Positions 16,449 to 24,625 of a stretch of DNA of 64,000 bases are shown piece by piece. The DNA lies in NCBI GenBank assembly GCA_036006525.1, contig DASYPP010000047.1:8305-72304 (forward strand), given 5' to 3'. The notes below the pieces were generated by a model. That model did not search any database, had not been told where the DNA came from, and saw only the letters and a list, made by a program, of their open reading frames with translations. The position numbers and the translations under genes are program-made. Source of the stretch: DASYPP01 sp036006525. Its GTDB lineage: Bacteria; Gemmatimonadota; Gemmatimonadetes; Gemmatimonadales; GWC2-71-9. The stretch's first letter is position 1. Each line of letters opens with the position of its first letter.

Positions 16449-19400
16449 GTTTCCTCGACATCATCCTGATCGTGGCCGTCGGCCTCGCCGCCATCGGGCT
16501 GGTGGCGGTCCTGGTCTGGCTGGGCTATACCACTTACCTCACCCGGCTCGAGCACCGGCTGGCCGCGCGCAAGGGGATTTATCGCGACCTGGTCGCTGGA
16601 CTCGCCACCCGGGACCGCGCACTACTGGAGCCGGTGCTGCACCAGGTGCGAACCGCGCGGGACTTCGACGCATTGGAAGCGGTGCTCGAGGAACAGGCCC
16701 GCGGCTCGGTGGAACGCCCCGAATGGCTGCTCGATGCGTACGATCGGCTCGACCTGGTGCAGAAGTACATCAGCAAGCTCCGCGACGCGAAGCAATGGCG
16801 GGAGCGCGCCTTCGCCGCCGAGCTGCTGGGCCGGGTCGGGAACGCCAAGGCGGTTCCTGTGCTCCTCGAAACCATCCAGGCGACCAAGGCTGAGGACGCC
16901 GACGTCCGAGAGATCGCCCTTCGCGCCCTGGCCCGTATCGCGGATCCCCGCGCGGTGGAGCCGCTTTCCGAGGCGTTGAAGCGGGCCGAAGTCTGGCTCG
17001 CGCCCCGCATCGCGGATATCCTGGCCCGCCACGGCGAGGCCGCGGTCGAGCCCATGATCGCGTTCCTCGAAGAGTCGTCCCAGCATCCGGCGCGAGCCTG
17101 GGCGGCGAACATCCTGGGCGAGGTTCGCGCCGCGCGGGCCTTCCCTGCCCTGGTCCGGGCCCTCGACGACCTGGATGACGAAGTCCGGGCCAAGGCCGCC
17201 GCCTCATTGGGAAAACTGGGCGACCGGCGCGCGGTGACCTACCTGCTGGACCACCTGCTGAGCGATCCCGCCCCGTTCGTCCGGGCCCGCATCGCCGGGG
17301 CGCTGGGCCAGTTCAACGAAGCCGAAGTCATCGACACCCTGGTGCGCGCCCTGGGTGATCCGGCATGGTGGGTCCGGATGCGCAGCGTCGAAGCGCTGGA
17401 GCAGATCGGCGCCGTGTCCGAGGGACCGCTCATGCTGGCCCTCGATGACACCGATCCCGAGATCCGGATCCGCGCGGCGGTGGCGCTGGAGCGGCTCGGC
17501 ATTCCCAATCGGATCATCAGCCAGATCGAAGCGGGCACCGCCTCGAACGAGGCGATCGAAACGCTCACCAAGTTCGGTCTCGCCGGCGCCCGGGAGCTCC
17601 TGGCCGAGCAACTGCAGCATCGCTCTTCCAATGTCCGCGAAGCCGTGGTCAACGCCATCCTCCAGGCCGGCCGCCGCGACCTCGCCCTCGAGTTGATCCA
17701 TACCGCGCTCACCGACCCGGAACCCGAGCTCCGCGCGCTTGCCTTTGACGCGCTCCGCAACCTGGGCATCCGCGACGCCGTCCCCTCCGCGCTCGATGGC
17801 CTGGGTGACACCGACCAGCACGTCCGGACCTCGGCCATGAAACTGGTGGGTGAACTGGGCGAGGCCGAAGTCGCCAACATGATCCGGCCCCGCTCGGCCG
17901 ATCCGGAACCGATGGTACGGGCGGCAGCCGCCCGCGCGCTGGGCCAGATCCAGTCCAAGGAAGTGCAGCCCGAGCTGGCCCGCCTGCTCAAGGACCCGGT
18001 ATCCGAGGTCCGGGCTGCCGCCGCCGATGGAGTCGGTGACGGCGGTGGCAACTGGGCCGTTCCAGATTTGTTGAAGCTGTTGGGCGACACGGATTCCCAG
18101 GTACGAGTAAGCGCGGCACGAGCGATGGGCCGGGTGGGAACCCCGGCGATCCTTCCCGCGCTGGTCCGGTCGTTTCAGACCGGGTCTCCCGAGTTGCGCC
18201 TGGTCATCGCCGATTCGGTGGCCCAGCTGGACCCGGAAGCGCTCCCCGGCCTGCTCGACATCCTGATGGAATTCGGCGACCCCGAGTCGCGCATCGCGGC
18301 GGTCGGCATTCTCGGCCGGACCAAGTCGCCCCGGTCGGTCGAATTGCTGGAGGTGGTCTGGCGCGACCCGGATCCCCGGGTGCGCGCGCTGGTACTCGAG
18401 GCGCTCACCGCCTCGGGCGATACCCGGGCCGCCCGGCTCATGGTCGAGGGCCTCGGCGATCCCGACGAATCGGTGCGGGGTCGGGCGATCGAAGGGCTCG
18501 CCCGGTTCGGCCACAAGGAGCCTGCGATTCTCGAGCTGCTCAAACACGATCCCTCGGCCGCGGTGCGCGAGCGGGCGACGATTGCCACCGGCCTGCTTCG
18601 GCTGGAAGGCGGGGAAGAGACGCTGCTGGAGGTCTGTCACTCCGACCAGCCCCTCAACGTGCGGGCGGCGGCGGCGCTCGGCATCGGCGCCTATGATCAC
18701 GAGAGCATCGTTGCCCAGGTGCTCCAGATGGTGGACGAGGAGCCGGTGCGGGAATACCTGCGGGACCGGCTGCAGCATGATCCGGGATATCGCCAGATCC
18801 GGCAGCGGCTCAAGGAATCCCAGCAGGTCGAGCTGCGCGCGCTGGGCAGTCTCAACCGGGAGCAGATGGAGGCCTCCCTCGTGGAAGGCATGCGCGCGGT
18901 GCTGGATCCGCGGGAACGGGTCCGCCTGGTGTCGGCGATCCATGCTTTCCAGGGCGAGCGCAGCCGGCGGGCCCTGATGTACGCCGTGCGGAGCGACCCG
19001 AGCCCGGAGGTCCGCTCGGCCGCGCTCGCCGCGGTGGCCGGATTGCTGGACCCCGATGAACTGTCGCTTGCGGCGCGCCGGGCGGTCACCGATCCCCACG
19101 CCGCGGTGCGCCGGGTCGCGGTCACCCTGTTCGCCCGGATGACGCCGGAGCAGGCGATGCCGATGCTGATTCGCATGCTCCGCACCGAGGATGAGGACCC
19201 CGTGGTGCTCCAGGCCGCGGCCCGGCACGCTGAAGCGGCTTTCAATGTCTTCGTGGACCAGACGCTGGGCCATGGCGCCGGCAAGGAAGGGGTCGTGATC
19301 GCGCGGGTGGCTCGCTACATCTACCATCCCGATCTGGCCCGGCTGCTGGAAACTCTGGCCAAGAGTCCGGCGCCGGACGTGCGGCGGGAACTGGCGTTGG

Positions 19401-19927
19401 TGTGGCGGGACCGTCCCGAGCTGATCGCCGAGCCGGTGCTCGCCGGATTGAGCCTGGACCCCGACGCCACGGTCCGGCTGGCGTCGGCGCAGGCGTGGGC
19501 CGCCGCCAAGCGGTTTGACCGGCTGGCCGGGTTTTTCCAGGATCCCGAGCCGGAGATCCGCCGCCGGGCCGCGCTCGAGCTTCGCGCTTCCCCCGACGGT
19601 CCCGATCCAGCGCCGCTGCAGAACGATCCCGATGAGCGGGTGCGCGCCGCGGCATGGCTGGCCGAGCTGGTGCGGGGCCGCCGAACGGCGCCCCCGTCCG
19701 ACGTGGGCCGGGAAACCGCGATCGCCACGCTGCGCGAGATCACCACCCCGGAGGACCTGCAGGCGACCGTGCGCACCAACCCGGACGCGGGGCAACGGCT
19801 CACCGCCGCCATCGCCCTCGCCGTACTGGGTGATCCACTGGCCCAGGAAATCGCCCGGACCGATCCGGTGGCCCAGGTGCGCGATGAAACCTCCCGGGCG
19901 CTGGAGCAGATCGGGGCGATGGTATGA
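16445..19927 (+). CDS. Giant membrane-anchored HEAT-repeat protein
   Basis: An 1160-residue protein. Residues 4-30 are a membrane anchor (LDIILIVAVGLAAIGLVAVL) with the short N-terminus outside or in the membrane. From about 70 to the C-terminus it is an almost unbroken series of 30-residue HEAT/PBS-lyase-type repeats. Typical units are ADPRAVEPLSEALKRAEVW, DDLDDEVRAKAAASLGKLGD and GDTDSQVRVSAARAMGRVG. The array predicts a long curved solenoid in the cytoplasm that would bind other proteins; no catalytic residues are evident. It starts with GTG overlapping the CheY-like gene and ends overlapping the glycosyltransferase (ATGA), which strongly suggests a complex with both. A scaffold between receiver signalling and the membrane synthase is my inference. 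The 939-codon opposite-strand frame is an artefact of repeat codon usage. Confidence 0.92.
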   Translation: MSFLDIILIVAVGLAAIGLVAVLVWLGYTTYLTRLEHRLAARKGIYRDLVAGLATRDRALLEPVLHQVRTARDFDALEAVLEEQARGSVERPEWLLDAYDRLDLVQKYISKLRDAKQWRERAFAAELLGRVGNAKAVPVLLETIQATKAEDADVREIALRALARIADPRAVEPLSEALKRAEVWLAPRIADILARHGEAAVEPMIAFLEESSQHPARAWAANILGEVRAARAFPALVRALDDLDDEVRAKAAASLGKLGDRRAVTYLLDHLLSDPAPFVRARIAGALGQFNEAEVIDTLVRALGDPAWWVRMRSVEALEQIGAVSEGPLMLALDDTDPEIRIRAAVALERLGIPNRIISQIEAGTASNEAIETLTKFGLAGARELLAEQLQHRSSNVREAVVNAILQAGRRDLALELIHTALTDPEPELRALAFDALRNLGIRDAVPSALDGLGDTDQHVRTSAMKLVGELGEAEVANMIRPRSADPEPMVRAAAARALGQIQSKEVQPELARLLKDPVSEVRAAAADGVGDGGGNWAVPDLLKLLGDTDSQVRVSAARAMGRVGTPAILPALVRSFQTGSPELRLVIADSVAQLDPEALPGLLDILMEFGDPESRIAAVGILGRTKSPRSVELLEVVWRDPDPRVRALVLEALTASGDTRAARLMVEGLGDPDESVRGRAIEGLARFGHKEPAILELLKHDPSAAVRERATIATGLLRLEGGEETLLEVCHSDQPLNVRAAAALGIGAYDHESIVAQVLQMVDEEPVREYLRDRLQHDPGYRQIRQRLKESQQVELRALGSLNREQMEASLVEGMRAVLDPRERVRLVSAIHAFQGERSRRALMYAVRSDPSPEVRSAALAAVAGLLDPDELSLAARRAVTDPHAAVRRVAVTLFARMTPEQAMPMLIRMLRTEDEDPVVLQAAARHAEAAFNVFVDQTLGHGAGKEGVVIARVARYIYHPDLARLLETLAKSPAPDVRRELALVWRDRPELIAEPVLAGLSLDPDATVRLASAQAWAAAKRFDRLAGFFQDPEPEIRRRAALELRASPDGPDPAPLQNDPDERVRAAAWLAELVRGRRTAPPSDVGRETAIATLREITTPEDLQATVRTNPDAGQRLTAAIALAVLGDPLAQEIARTDPVAQVRDETSRALEQIGAMV

Positions 19928-21528
19928 CCCCGCGGGAAACGCTGGCCCTGGTGCTGGGGCTTGTCGGTCTCGTGCTGCAGCCCCTGTTCCTGCTGTACTT
20001 CCTGATGTACAACACCTACACAATCGCCCTCATCCTGCTGTCGGCTCGCCAGGTCCGCCGCCGGGTGGCCGGGCACTTCATCGAAGACCTGGACCTGATC
20101 GACGCCCACGACTCGACCAAGCCGATCACCATGGTGGTGCCGGCGTACAATGAAGAAGTCACCATTGTCGATTCGATCACCAACCTGCTGCACGTGGACT
20201 ACCCGCGCTTCGAAGTGGTCGTGGTGAACGACGGGTCGCAGGACCGGACCCTCGAGGTACTGAAGCAGGCCTTCCGGCTCCGGCGCACCGACCTTGCCTA
20301 CCGTGACGCCATCGGCACCGCGCGGGTCCGTGCGACCTTCGAGGCGACGATCCCGCTCCCCAGGCATGTCACCAAGCTGGTGGTCATCGACAAGGAGAAT
20401 GCCGGCAAGGCGGACGCGCTGAACGCGGGCATCAACGCCTCTACCGCGCCCTACTTCGTGTCGCTCGACGCCGACTCGATCCTGGACCAGCGGGCCCTGA
20501 AGGAGCTGATGCGGGTGATCCAGGAGGACCCCCGGGTGGTCGCCGTGGGCGGCCAGGTCGCCATCGCGAACGGCTGCGCCATCCGGAACGGCCGGGTGGT
20601 GAGCGTGGGACTGCCCAGCAACCCGCTGGCCCGCTTCCAGATGGTGGAGTATCTCCGGTCCTTCACCACCGGCCGCACCGGGCTCGACAAGCTGGACGCG
20701 ATCCTGATTCTCTCCGGTGTCTTTGCGGTGTTCGAAAAAGAAACCGTGATCCGGGCGGGCGGCTACCTCACCCCCTTCGTCACCCATCGTATCGTGGAGG
20801 AGTACATCGGTTCCCGCGCGGCTACCGTGTGCGAGGACATGGAGATCATCGTCCGGCTGCACCGGTTCGTGCGCGACAAGATGAAGGACAAGCGCATCGC
20901 CTTCCTGCCCCACCCGGTGGCCTGGACCGAGGTCCCCGAGCGGCTCGATTCCCTGCGCAAACAGCGGGGCCGCTGGTATCGCGGCCTCCGGGAGTCGCTG
21001 CTCTATCATCGGGACATGCTGTTCCGGAAGAAGTACGGCCGGATCGGCTGGTTTGCGCTGCCCTCGTTCTGGCTCTTCGAATACTGGGGACCGGTGATCG
21101 AGATCGGCGGCTACCTCTTCGTGACGCTCTTCCTCATCATGGAGTACCTGCTGGGGATGAACTTCCTGAACGAGGCCTATGCCGTCGCGTTCTTCCTCGC
21201 TTCACTGGGATACGGGATCCTGGTGAACCTCTTCGCGGTGCTGGTGGGCGCCTGGCGCTTCCGGTTCGGGCTGGCCGACCGGCTGCAGCGCGGCCTGCTG
21301 CCCTTCAGCCGCAAACGCGACGTGCTCATCCTCCTGGTCTACTCGGTACTGGAGACGCTGCCGTTCAGCTATCGCCATATCACGCTCTACTGGCGGATGC
21401 GGGGATTGTGGGACGCCTGGCGGGGCAAGAAGACCTGGGAAAAATTTGCCCGGGTCGGCTTCCGGACCGAGCAGAGTTCCGCGACCGTGACGCCCCCGGT
21501 AGCGCAGCCGGGAGCCGCGCATGGCTGA
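19924..21528 (+). CDS. Processive family 2 glycosyltransferase (BcsA/PgaC/hyaluronan-synthase type)
   Basis: A 534-residue inner-membrane glycosyltransferase. An N-terminal span lies at about 8-40, and the GT-A domain at about 65-350 holds the family motifs: VNDGSQD (Asp103), LDADS (Asp182/Asp184), CEDME (catalytic-base position Asp305) and QRGRW at 347-351, the QxxRW signature of processive enzymes. Further spans follow at about 375-400, 400-425 and 440-470. It should polymerise a nucleotide-sugar into a linear glycan and export it through its membrane part. The inserted segment between DGS and DAD (LRRTDLAYRDAIGTARVR) is long. No PilZ domain is present, so cyclic-di-GMP control, if any, must come from partners. 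It overlaps its neighbours by 4 and 8 bases, indicating a tight operon with the HEAT protein and the receiver-DHp protein. The product polymer cannot be told. Confidence 0.93.
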   Translation: MTPRETLALVLGLVGLVLQPLFLLYFLMYNTYTIALILLSARQVRRRVAGHFIEDLDLIDAHDSTKPITMVVPAYNEEVTIVDSITNLLHVDYPRFEVVVVNDGSQDRTLEVLKQAFRLRRTDLAYRDAIGTARVRATFEATIPLPRHVTKLVVIDKENAGKADALNAGINASTAPYFVSLDADSILDQRALKELMRVIQEDPRVVAVGGQVAIANGCAIRNGRVVSVGLPSNPLARFQMVEYLRSFTTGRTGLDKLDAILILSGVFAVFEKETVIRAGGYLTPFVTHRIVEEYIGSRAATVCEDMEIIVRLHRFVRDKMKDKRIAFLPHPVAWTEVPERLDSLRKQRGRWYRGLRESLLYHRDMLFRKKYGRIGWFALPSFWLFEYWGPVIEIGGYLFVTLFLIMEYLLGMNFLNEAYAVAFFLASLGYGILVNLFAVLVGAWRFRFGLADRLQRGLLPFSRKRDVLILLVYSVLETLPFSYRHITLYWRMRGLWDAWRGKKTWEKFARVGFRTEQSSATVTPPVAQPGAAHG

Positions 21529-22567
21529 GCCCAGCGAACTCCGCGTCCTGATCGTGGACGACGACCCGGCGATGGCGGCGCTGGCCCGGCAACTGATCAA
21601 GGGCCACGGCTATCCGGATCCCCGGGTGGTGACCTCGGGCAGCGAACTGCTGGCCAGCACCGAGCCGGCCGACATCATCCTGCTCGATCACCAGCTGCCC
21701 GATGGAACCGGGCTGGAGCTGCTGGCCGCCCTCAAGGGCCGGGCCGGCCATCCGTCCGTCATTCTCATCACCGGGAACGGAGACGAGACCCTGGCAGCCT
21801 CCGCCTTGCGGCTGGGCGCCGAGGACTACCTGGTCAAGGATGGCTCGCTGCCCAAGCTGCTGCCTCAGGTGATCGAGCGGGTGCGCCGGACCCGGGCGCT
21901 CCGGAGCACGCTGGTCGCCGCCGAAGCGGATCTGGTCCGGGCCGAACGGCTCGCGGCGATCGGCCAGCTGATGGTGACGCTGCATCACGAGATCAACAAC
22001 CCGCTCATGTCGGCCACGGCGGAGCTGGAACTGCTCCTGGCCAAGACCACCGGAGTCGATCACGCCGCGCTGGAGAACATCCGGAATTCGCTGGGACGGA
22101 TCCGGGATGTCCTCAAGAAGGTGGGAGACCTGAGCGACTCGCGGACCACCAACTACCTCAAGGACATCGGCATGCTGGACCTGGCGGCCGGGCAGCCGGC
22201 GTCAGCGGTGAAGCGGGGCGATGCGGTGCTCTGGGTGCACGATGAGAGCGTGGCCCGGGTGAGCGCGCTGTTGTTGCGCCATGCCGGATTCACTGCGCGC
22301 CGGGCCGGTGGCATCGAGGAGATGGTTCGGGAATCGGGGCAGCTCGGCGTCATGCTGCTGCTGATCGCCCAGCCCGTGGGAGCCGGCGCAAGGCCGATGG
22401 GAGGCTTCCGGCCGGAGAAGGATCGATTCTATACCCTGGTCGCGCTGGCGGAGGGCGATGGAGAGCCGGAGCGTAAGGCTGGGGCCGACGCCGTTATCCA
22501 CCTGCCATTCGATCCGGGATCGTTCACCGAGGAGGTCTTGCGGGCGCTGGAGAAGTCGGCCGGCTGA
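21521..22567 (+). CDS. Receiver - DHp (HisKA-like) - degenerate receiver protein without ATPase domain
   Basis: A 348-residue protein. Residues 7-122 are a receiver with acidic DDD at 13-15, Asp56 in IILLDHQLPDGTG and Lys106 in YLVKDGS. Residues 135-205 look like a histidine-kinase dimerisation/phosphotransfer helix pair with an H-box, LMVTLHHEINNPLMSATAEL, His156 being the expected phosphoacceptor. No HATPase domain follows: N, G1 and G2 boxes are absent. Instead residues 215-345 read as a second receiver-like domain (AVLWVHDESVARVSALLLRH) lacking a phosphorylatable Asp (MLLLIAQPV). It therefore cannot autophosphorylate as drawn, but could act as a phosphotransfer relay or sink. It begins 8 bases inside the glycosyltransferase gene, so it belongs to that operon. 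Boundaries are approximate. Confidence 0.85.
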   Translation: MAEPSELRVLIVDDDPAMAALARQLIKGHGYPDPRVVTSGSELLASTEPADIILLDHQLPDGTGLELLAALKGRAGHPSVILITGNGDETLAASALRLGAEDYLVKDGSLPKLLPQVIERVRRTRALRSTLVAAEADLVRAERLAAIGQLMVTLHHEINNPLMSATAELELLLAKTTGVDHAALENIRNSLGRIRDVLKKVGDLSDSRTTNYLKDIGMLDLAAGQPASAVKRGDAVLWVHDESVARVSALLLRHAGFTARRAGGIEEMVRESGQLGVMLLLIAQPVGAGARPMGGFRPEKDRFYTLVALAEGDGEPERKAGADAVIHLPFDPGSFTEEVLRALEKSAG

Positions 22568-22580
22568 TACACGGTTGATG

Positions 22581-22826
22581 CTAGAACCCACCGACCAGGA
22601 GTCGCCAGAAGAGGAAGGCCCCGATCGCAAAGCCCACCAGGAACGGCCCCGCCGTTGTGACGAAGCGATTCCCGCTCTCATCCGACCGGGTTACTACGCC
22701 GGTGAGCGTGTCATGATCGACCCGGAGGTCATGCACCAGGTACACAGTCCTGGGACCAAATCTGAAATTCGAAAGACTCAGGGGGCGGCCGGCTGGGGTC
22801 AATCGGCCGGCGCATCCAGCCCGCAC
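22581..22826 (-). CDS. Short putative membrane protein
   Basis: An 81-residue frame beginning with GTG. The middle reads like protein (LSLSNFRFGPRTVYLVHDL, HDTLTGVVTRSDESGNR). The C-terminus is one hydrophobic helix (FLVGFAIGAFLFWRLLVGGF), suggesting a tail-anchored membrane protein. The first 15 residues are less convincing, and no ribosome-binding site is evident, so the real start may lie further in. It is convergent with the receiver-DHp gene (14-base gap) and lies downstream of the acyltransferase on the same strand. I do not recognise a family. Between it and the acyltransferase about 120 bases appear non-coding. Confidence 0.5.
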   Translation of the reverse strand: MRAGCAGRLTPAGRPLSLSNFRFGPRTVYLVHDLRVDHDTLTGVVTRSDESGNRFVTTAGPFLVGFAIGAFLFWRLLVGGF

Positions 22827-22944
22827 CGGCGGAAGACCCGGCGAGAAGAGACGCCATCAGCAAATGTGAAATGGGTCGCATCCCGTCTCCGTGTTGAGGA
22901 CACCGGAAGCTGAAGCCGCCGCGTGGCGCGGGTGTGACCTGCGG

Positions 22945-24438
22945 TCAGGGACCTGGGAGGAAGTTTTCCCGGCTGCTGATTTCCATCTCCTCCCGCGTCG
23001 CCAGCCGCGGCAGGGTGGGATCGCTTTCCCGGGCAGGCGAATAGACCGGCAGGGTGTCCGGTGGCAGCAGGTGGCGGATCGAATTGGCATAGTACTCAAG
23101 CAGCGGGCGCTGCCGGGGCAGCAGGACCAGGGTCTCGCCCTGTGCGACCACCAGCCGCCGCATACTGAACATCCGCCAGGCCCGGTCCCACACTTCCTGA
23201 ACGGGCAGCTCGCTTCGCACCACCTTGGCATTGAGCTCGCCCAGGTGGTCTCGCAGGTCGTCCATCCGCTCCAGCAGGCGGGAACGGGACACCGCGCTGC
23301 CACCGAAGGAGAGCAGCGCGGCCGCGGCGAGCGGAACCGGGGTCACCGGGACGACCGCGCCGATCCGCTCCATCGCCAGGTCCGCCAGCTGCTGCACCCG
23401 CGAGAGCCGCTGGTATTTCTCCAGTGAGAGGACGTCGTCCGGTTGGGTCTTGAGCCAGGCCCGGACCGAAATCGGCGTGCCGAAGTTCACCGCCGCCCGG
23501 CCGTAGCGCTGGAGCCGGCCCGAGAACAGGCGCAGCGTATTCCAGAACAGGTAGCTGACCACGCCGCCCAGCTGCCGGATCTTCGGCTCCGGCCGCCCGC
23601 CGACGATCCGCTCCCGGATCAGCGAACGATCTTCCAGCACCCGGTCGTAGTTGATGCCAACCGGCACCAGCCAGATATCCCGGTCAAACCCCGGTTCTCC
23701 CAGTGTCCGCACCATGTAATCGATGAGACCCAGCTTGGCCGGCCGGAGAGCGCCATCGCGGCTGAGGCCTCCCTCGGGGAAGATTCCCTGGGTGATTCCG
23801 TTGCGGGTGATGAGCTGGATGTAGCGTTCCAGCACCGCGTGATAGAGCGGCTCCCGGTAACGCCGCCGGATGAAGTAGCTGCCGAAGCTCTTGAAGACGT
23901 ACTCCAGCGGCCAGGTCCGGGCCCATTCGCCCACGGCGTAGCTGATGCTCACCACCCGGGCCAGCACGTAGGCGACCACCACGTAGTCCGCGTTGCTGCG
24001 GTGGTTCATCACGTAGAGGACGACGTCGTTCCGGGGAATCGCGTCGAGCGCGGGCCGGTCCTGGTATTCGATCGAGGCCTTGTAGAGCAGGTTCAGCAGC
24101 AGGCGGGAGAGATTGTAGCCCAGCTTGTAGTAGGAGAGAACATTGAAGAACGGGACGATCTCGTCGATGTACTCTTCGACCTTCCCGAGAACCTTGTCCT
24201 GCGCCATCCCGTGCGCCACGCCGTGCGCCGCCGCGGCCTCGAGCACCACCGGGTCCCGCATCAATTCCGCCTTCACCACCTTCCGATCCACCAGCTTGTA
24301 GCGTTCGAGCCGGGCCCGGAAGCGGAGCACTTCGCGACGGGCGCTCTGGCGCAGCCATTGTCTGCCGAGCAGCACACCAGGCACGAGGAGGGCTGTTACA
24401 CCAATCGAATAGAGAGCCCAGGAAGGCAGATCAGACAA
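22945..24438 (-). CDS. PlsB-like glycerol-3-phosphate acyltransferase
   Basis: A 497-residue membrane-associated acyltransferase expected to put the first acyl chain on glycerol-3-phosphate, or to act on a related lysophospholipid. An N-terminal hydrophobic segment lies at about 8-25. The acyltransferase block carries motif I NHRSNADYVVVAYVLAR (H-x4-D at about 147-152). The motif II area is YFIRRRYREPLYHAVLERY, and motif III is FPEGGLSRDGALRPAKLG. A C-terminal helical region includes EVWDRAWRMFSMRRLVVAQG. The EGGLSR motif and long C-terminus point to the PlsB/GPAT branch rather than PlsC. The apparent start is TTG with no ribosome-binding site, so the N-terminus is uncertain. Upstream lies the octad element at 24501-24584, then the protease gene, so it is probably a separate unit. 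Confidence 0.88.
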   Translation of the reverse strand: MSDLPSWALYSIGVTALLVPGVLLGRQWLRQSARREVLRFRARLERYKLVDRKVVKAELMRDPVVLEAAAAHGVAHGMAQDKVLGKVEEYIDEIVPFFNVLSYYKLGYNLSRLLLNLLYKASIEYQDRPALDAIPRNDVVLYVMNHRSNADYVVVAYVLARVVSISYAVGEWARTWPLEYVFKSFGSYFIRRRYREPLYHAVLERYIQLITRNGITQGIFPEGGLSRDGALRPAKLGLIDYMVRTLGEPGFDRDIWLVPVGINYDRVLEDRSLIRERIVGGRPEPKIRQLGGVVSYLFWNTLRLFSGRLQRYGRAAVNFGTPISVRAWLKTQPDDVLSLEKYQRLSRVQQLADLAMERIGAVVPVTPVPLAAAALLSFGGSAVSRSRLLERMDDLRDHLGELNAKVVRSELPVQEVWDRAWRMFSMRRLVVAQGETLVLLPRQRPLLEYYANSIRHLLPPDTLPVYSPARESDPTLPRLATREEMEISSRENFLPGP

Positions 24439-24500
24439 TGGGTGGCTCGTGTGGCTCGGAGAGCGTGCAGCGGCCTTGACGGTGCCAGGCTGCTTCGATG

Positions 24501-24584
24501 CGCATCAACGCAAAGGCGCCAAGACGCGAAGAAAGACAATCATCCTGTTTTTGCTTTGCGCCTCCGCGTCTTCGCGTTGATGCG
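24501..24584. repeat. Facing octad arms, CGCAAAGG family
   Basis: The left arm (24501-24532) is four 8-base units: CGCATCAA, CGCAAAGG, CGCCAAGA, CGCGAAGA. The right arm (24554-24584), read as reverse complement, is CGCATCAA, CGCGAAGA, CGCGGAGG, CGCAAAG. The outer unit is identical in both arms and the inner units are permuted. It sits between the protease and acyltransferase genes with a T-rich centre. The same unit family recurs at 51157-51245. Confidence 0.7.
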
Positions 24585-24625
24585 GTTAGAAGCGCGATAC
24601 CATGACGCGAGCCGACACACTCCAA

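Noticed and set aside
17204..20023. 939-codon open frame antisense to the HEAT gene
   Set aside because: Its product is rich in Arg, Gly, His and Pro with no domain; it mirrors the periodic codon use of the HEAT repeats, and the sense frame has overlapping neighbours and clear repeats.
19321..21009. 562-codon minus-strand frame across the glycosyltransferase
   Set aside because: The GT2 motifs DGS, DAD, ED and QRGRW all lie on the plus strand; the antisense product has no recognisable feature.
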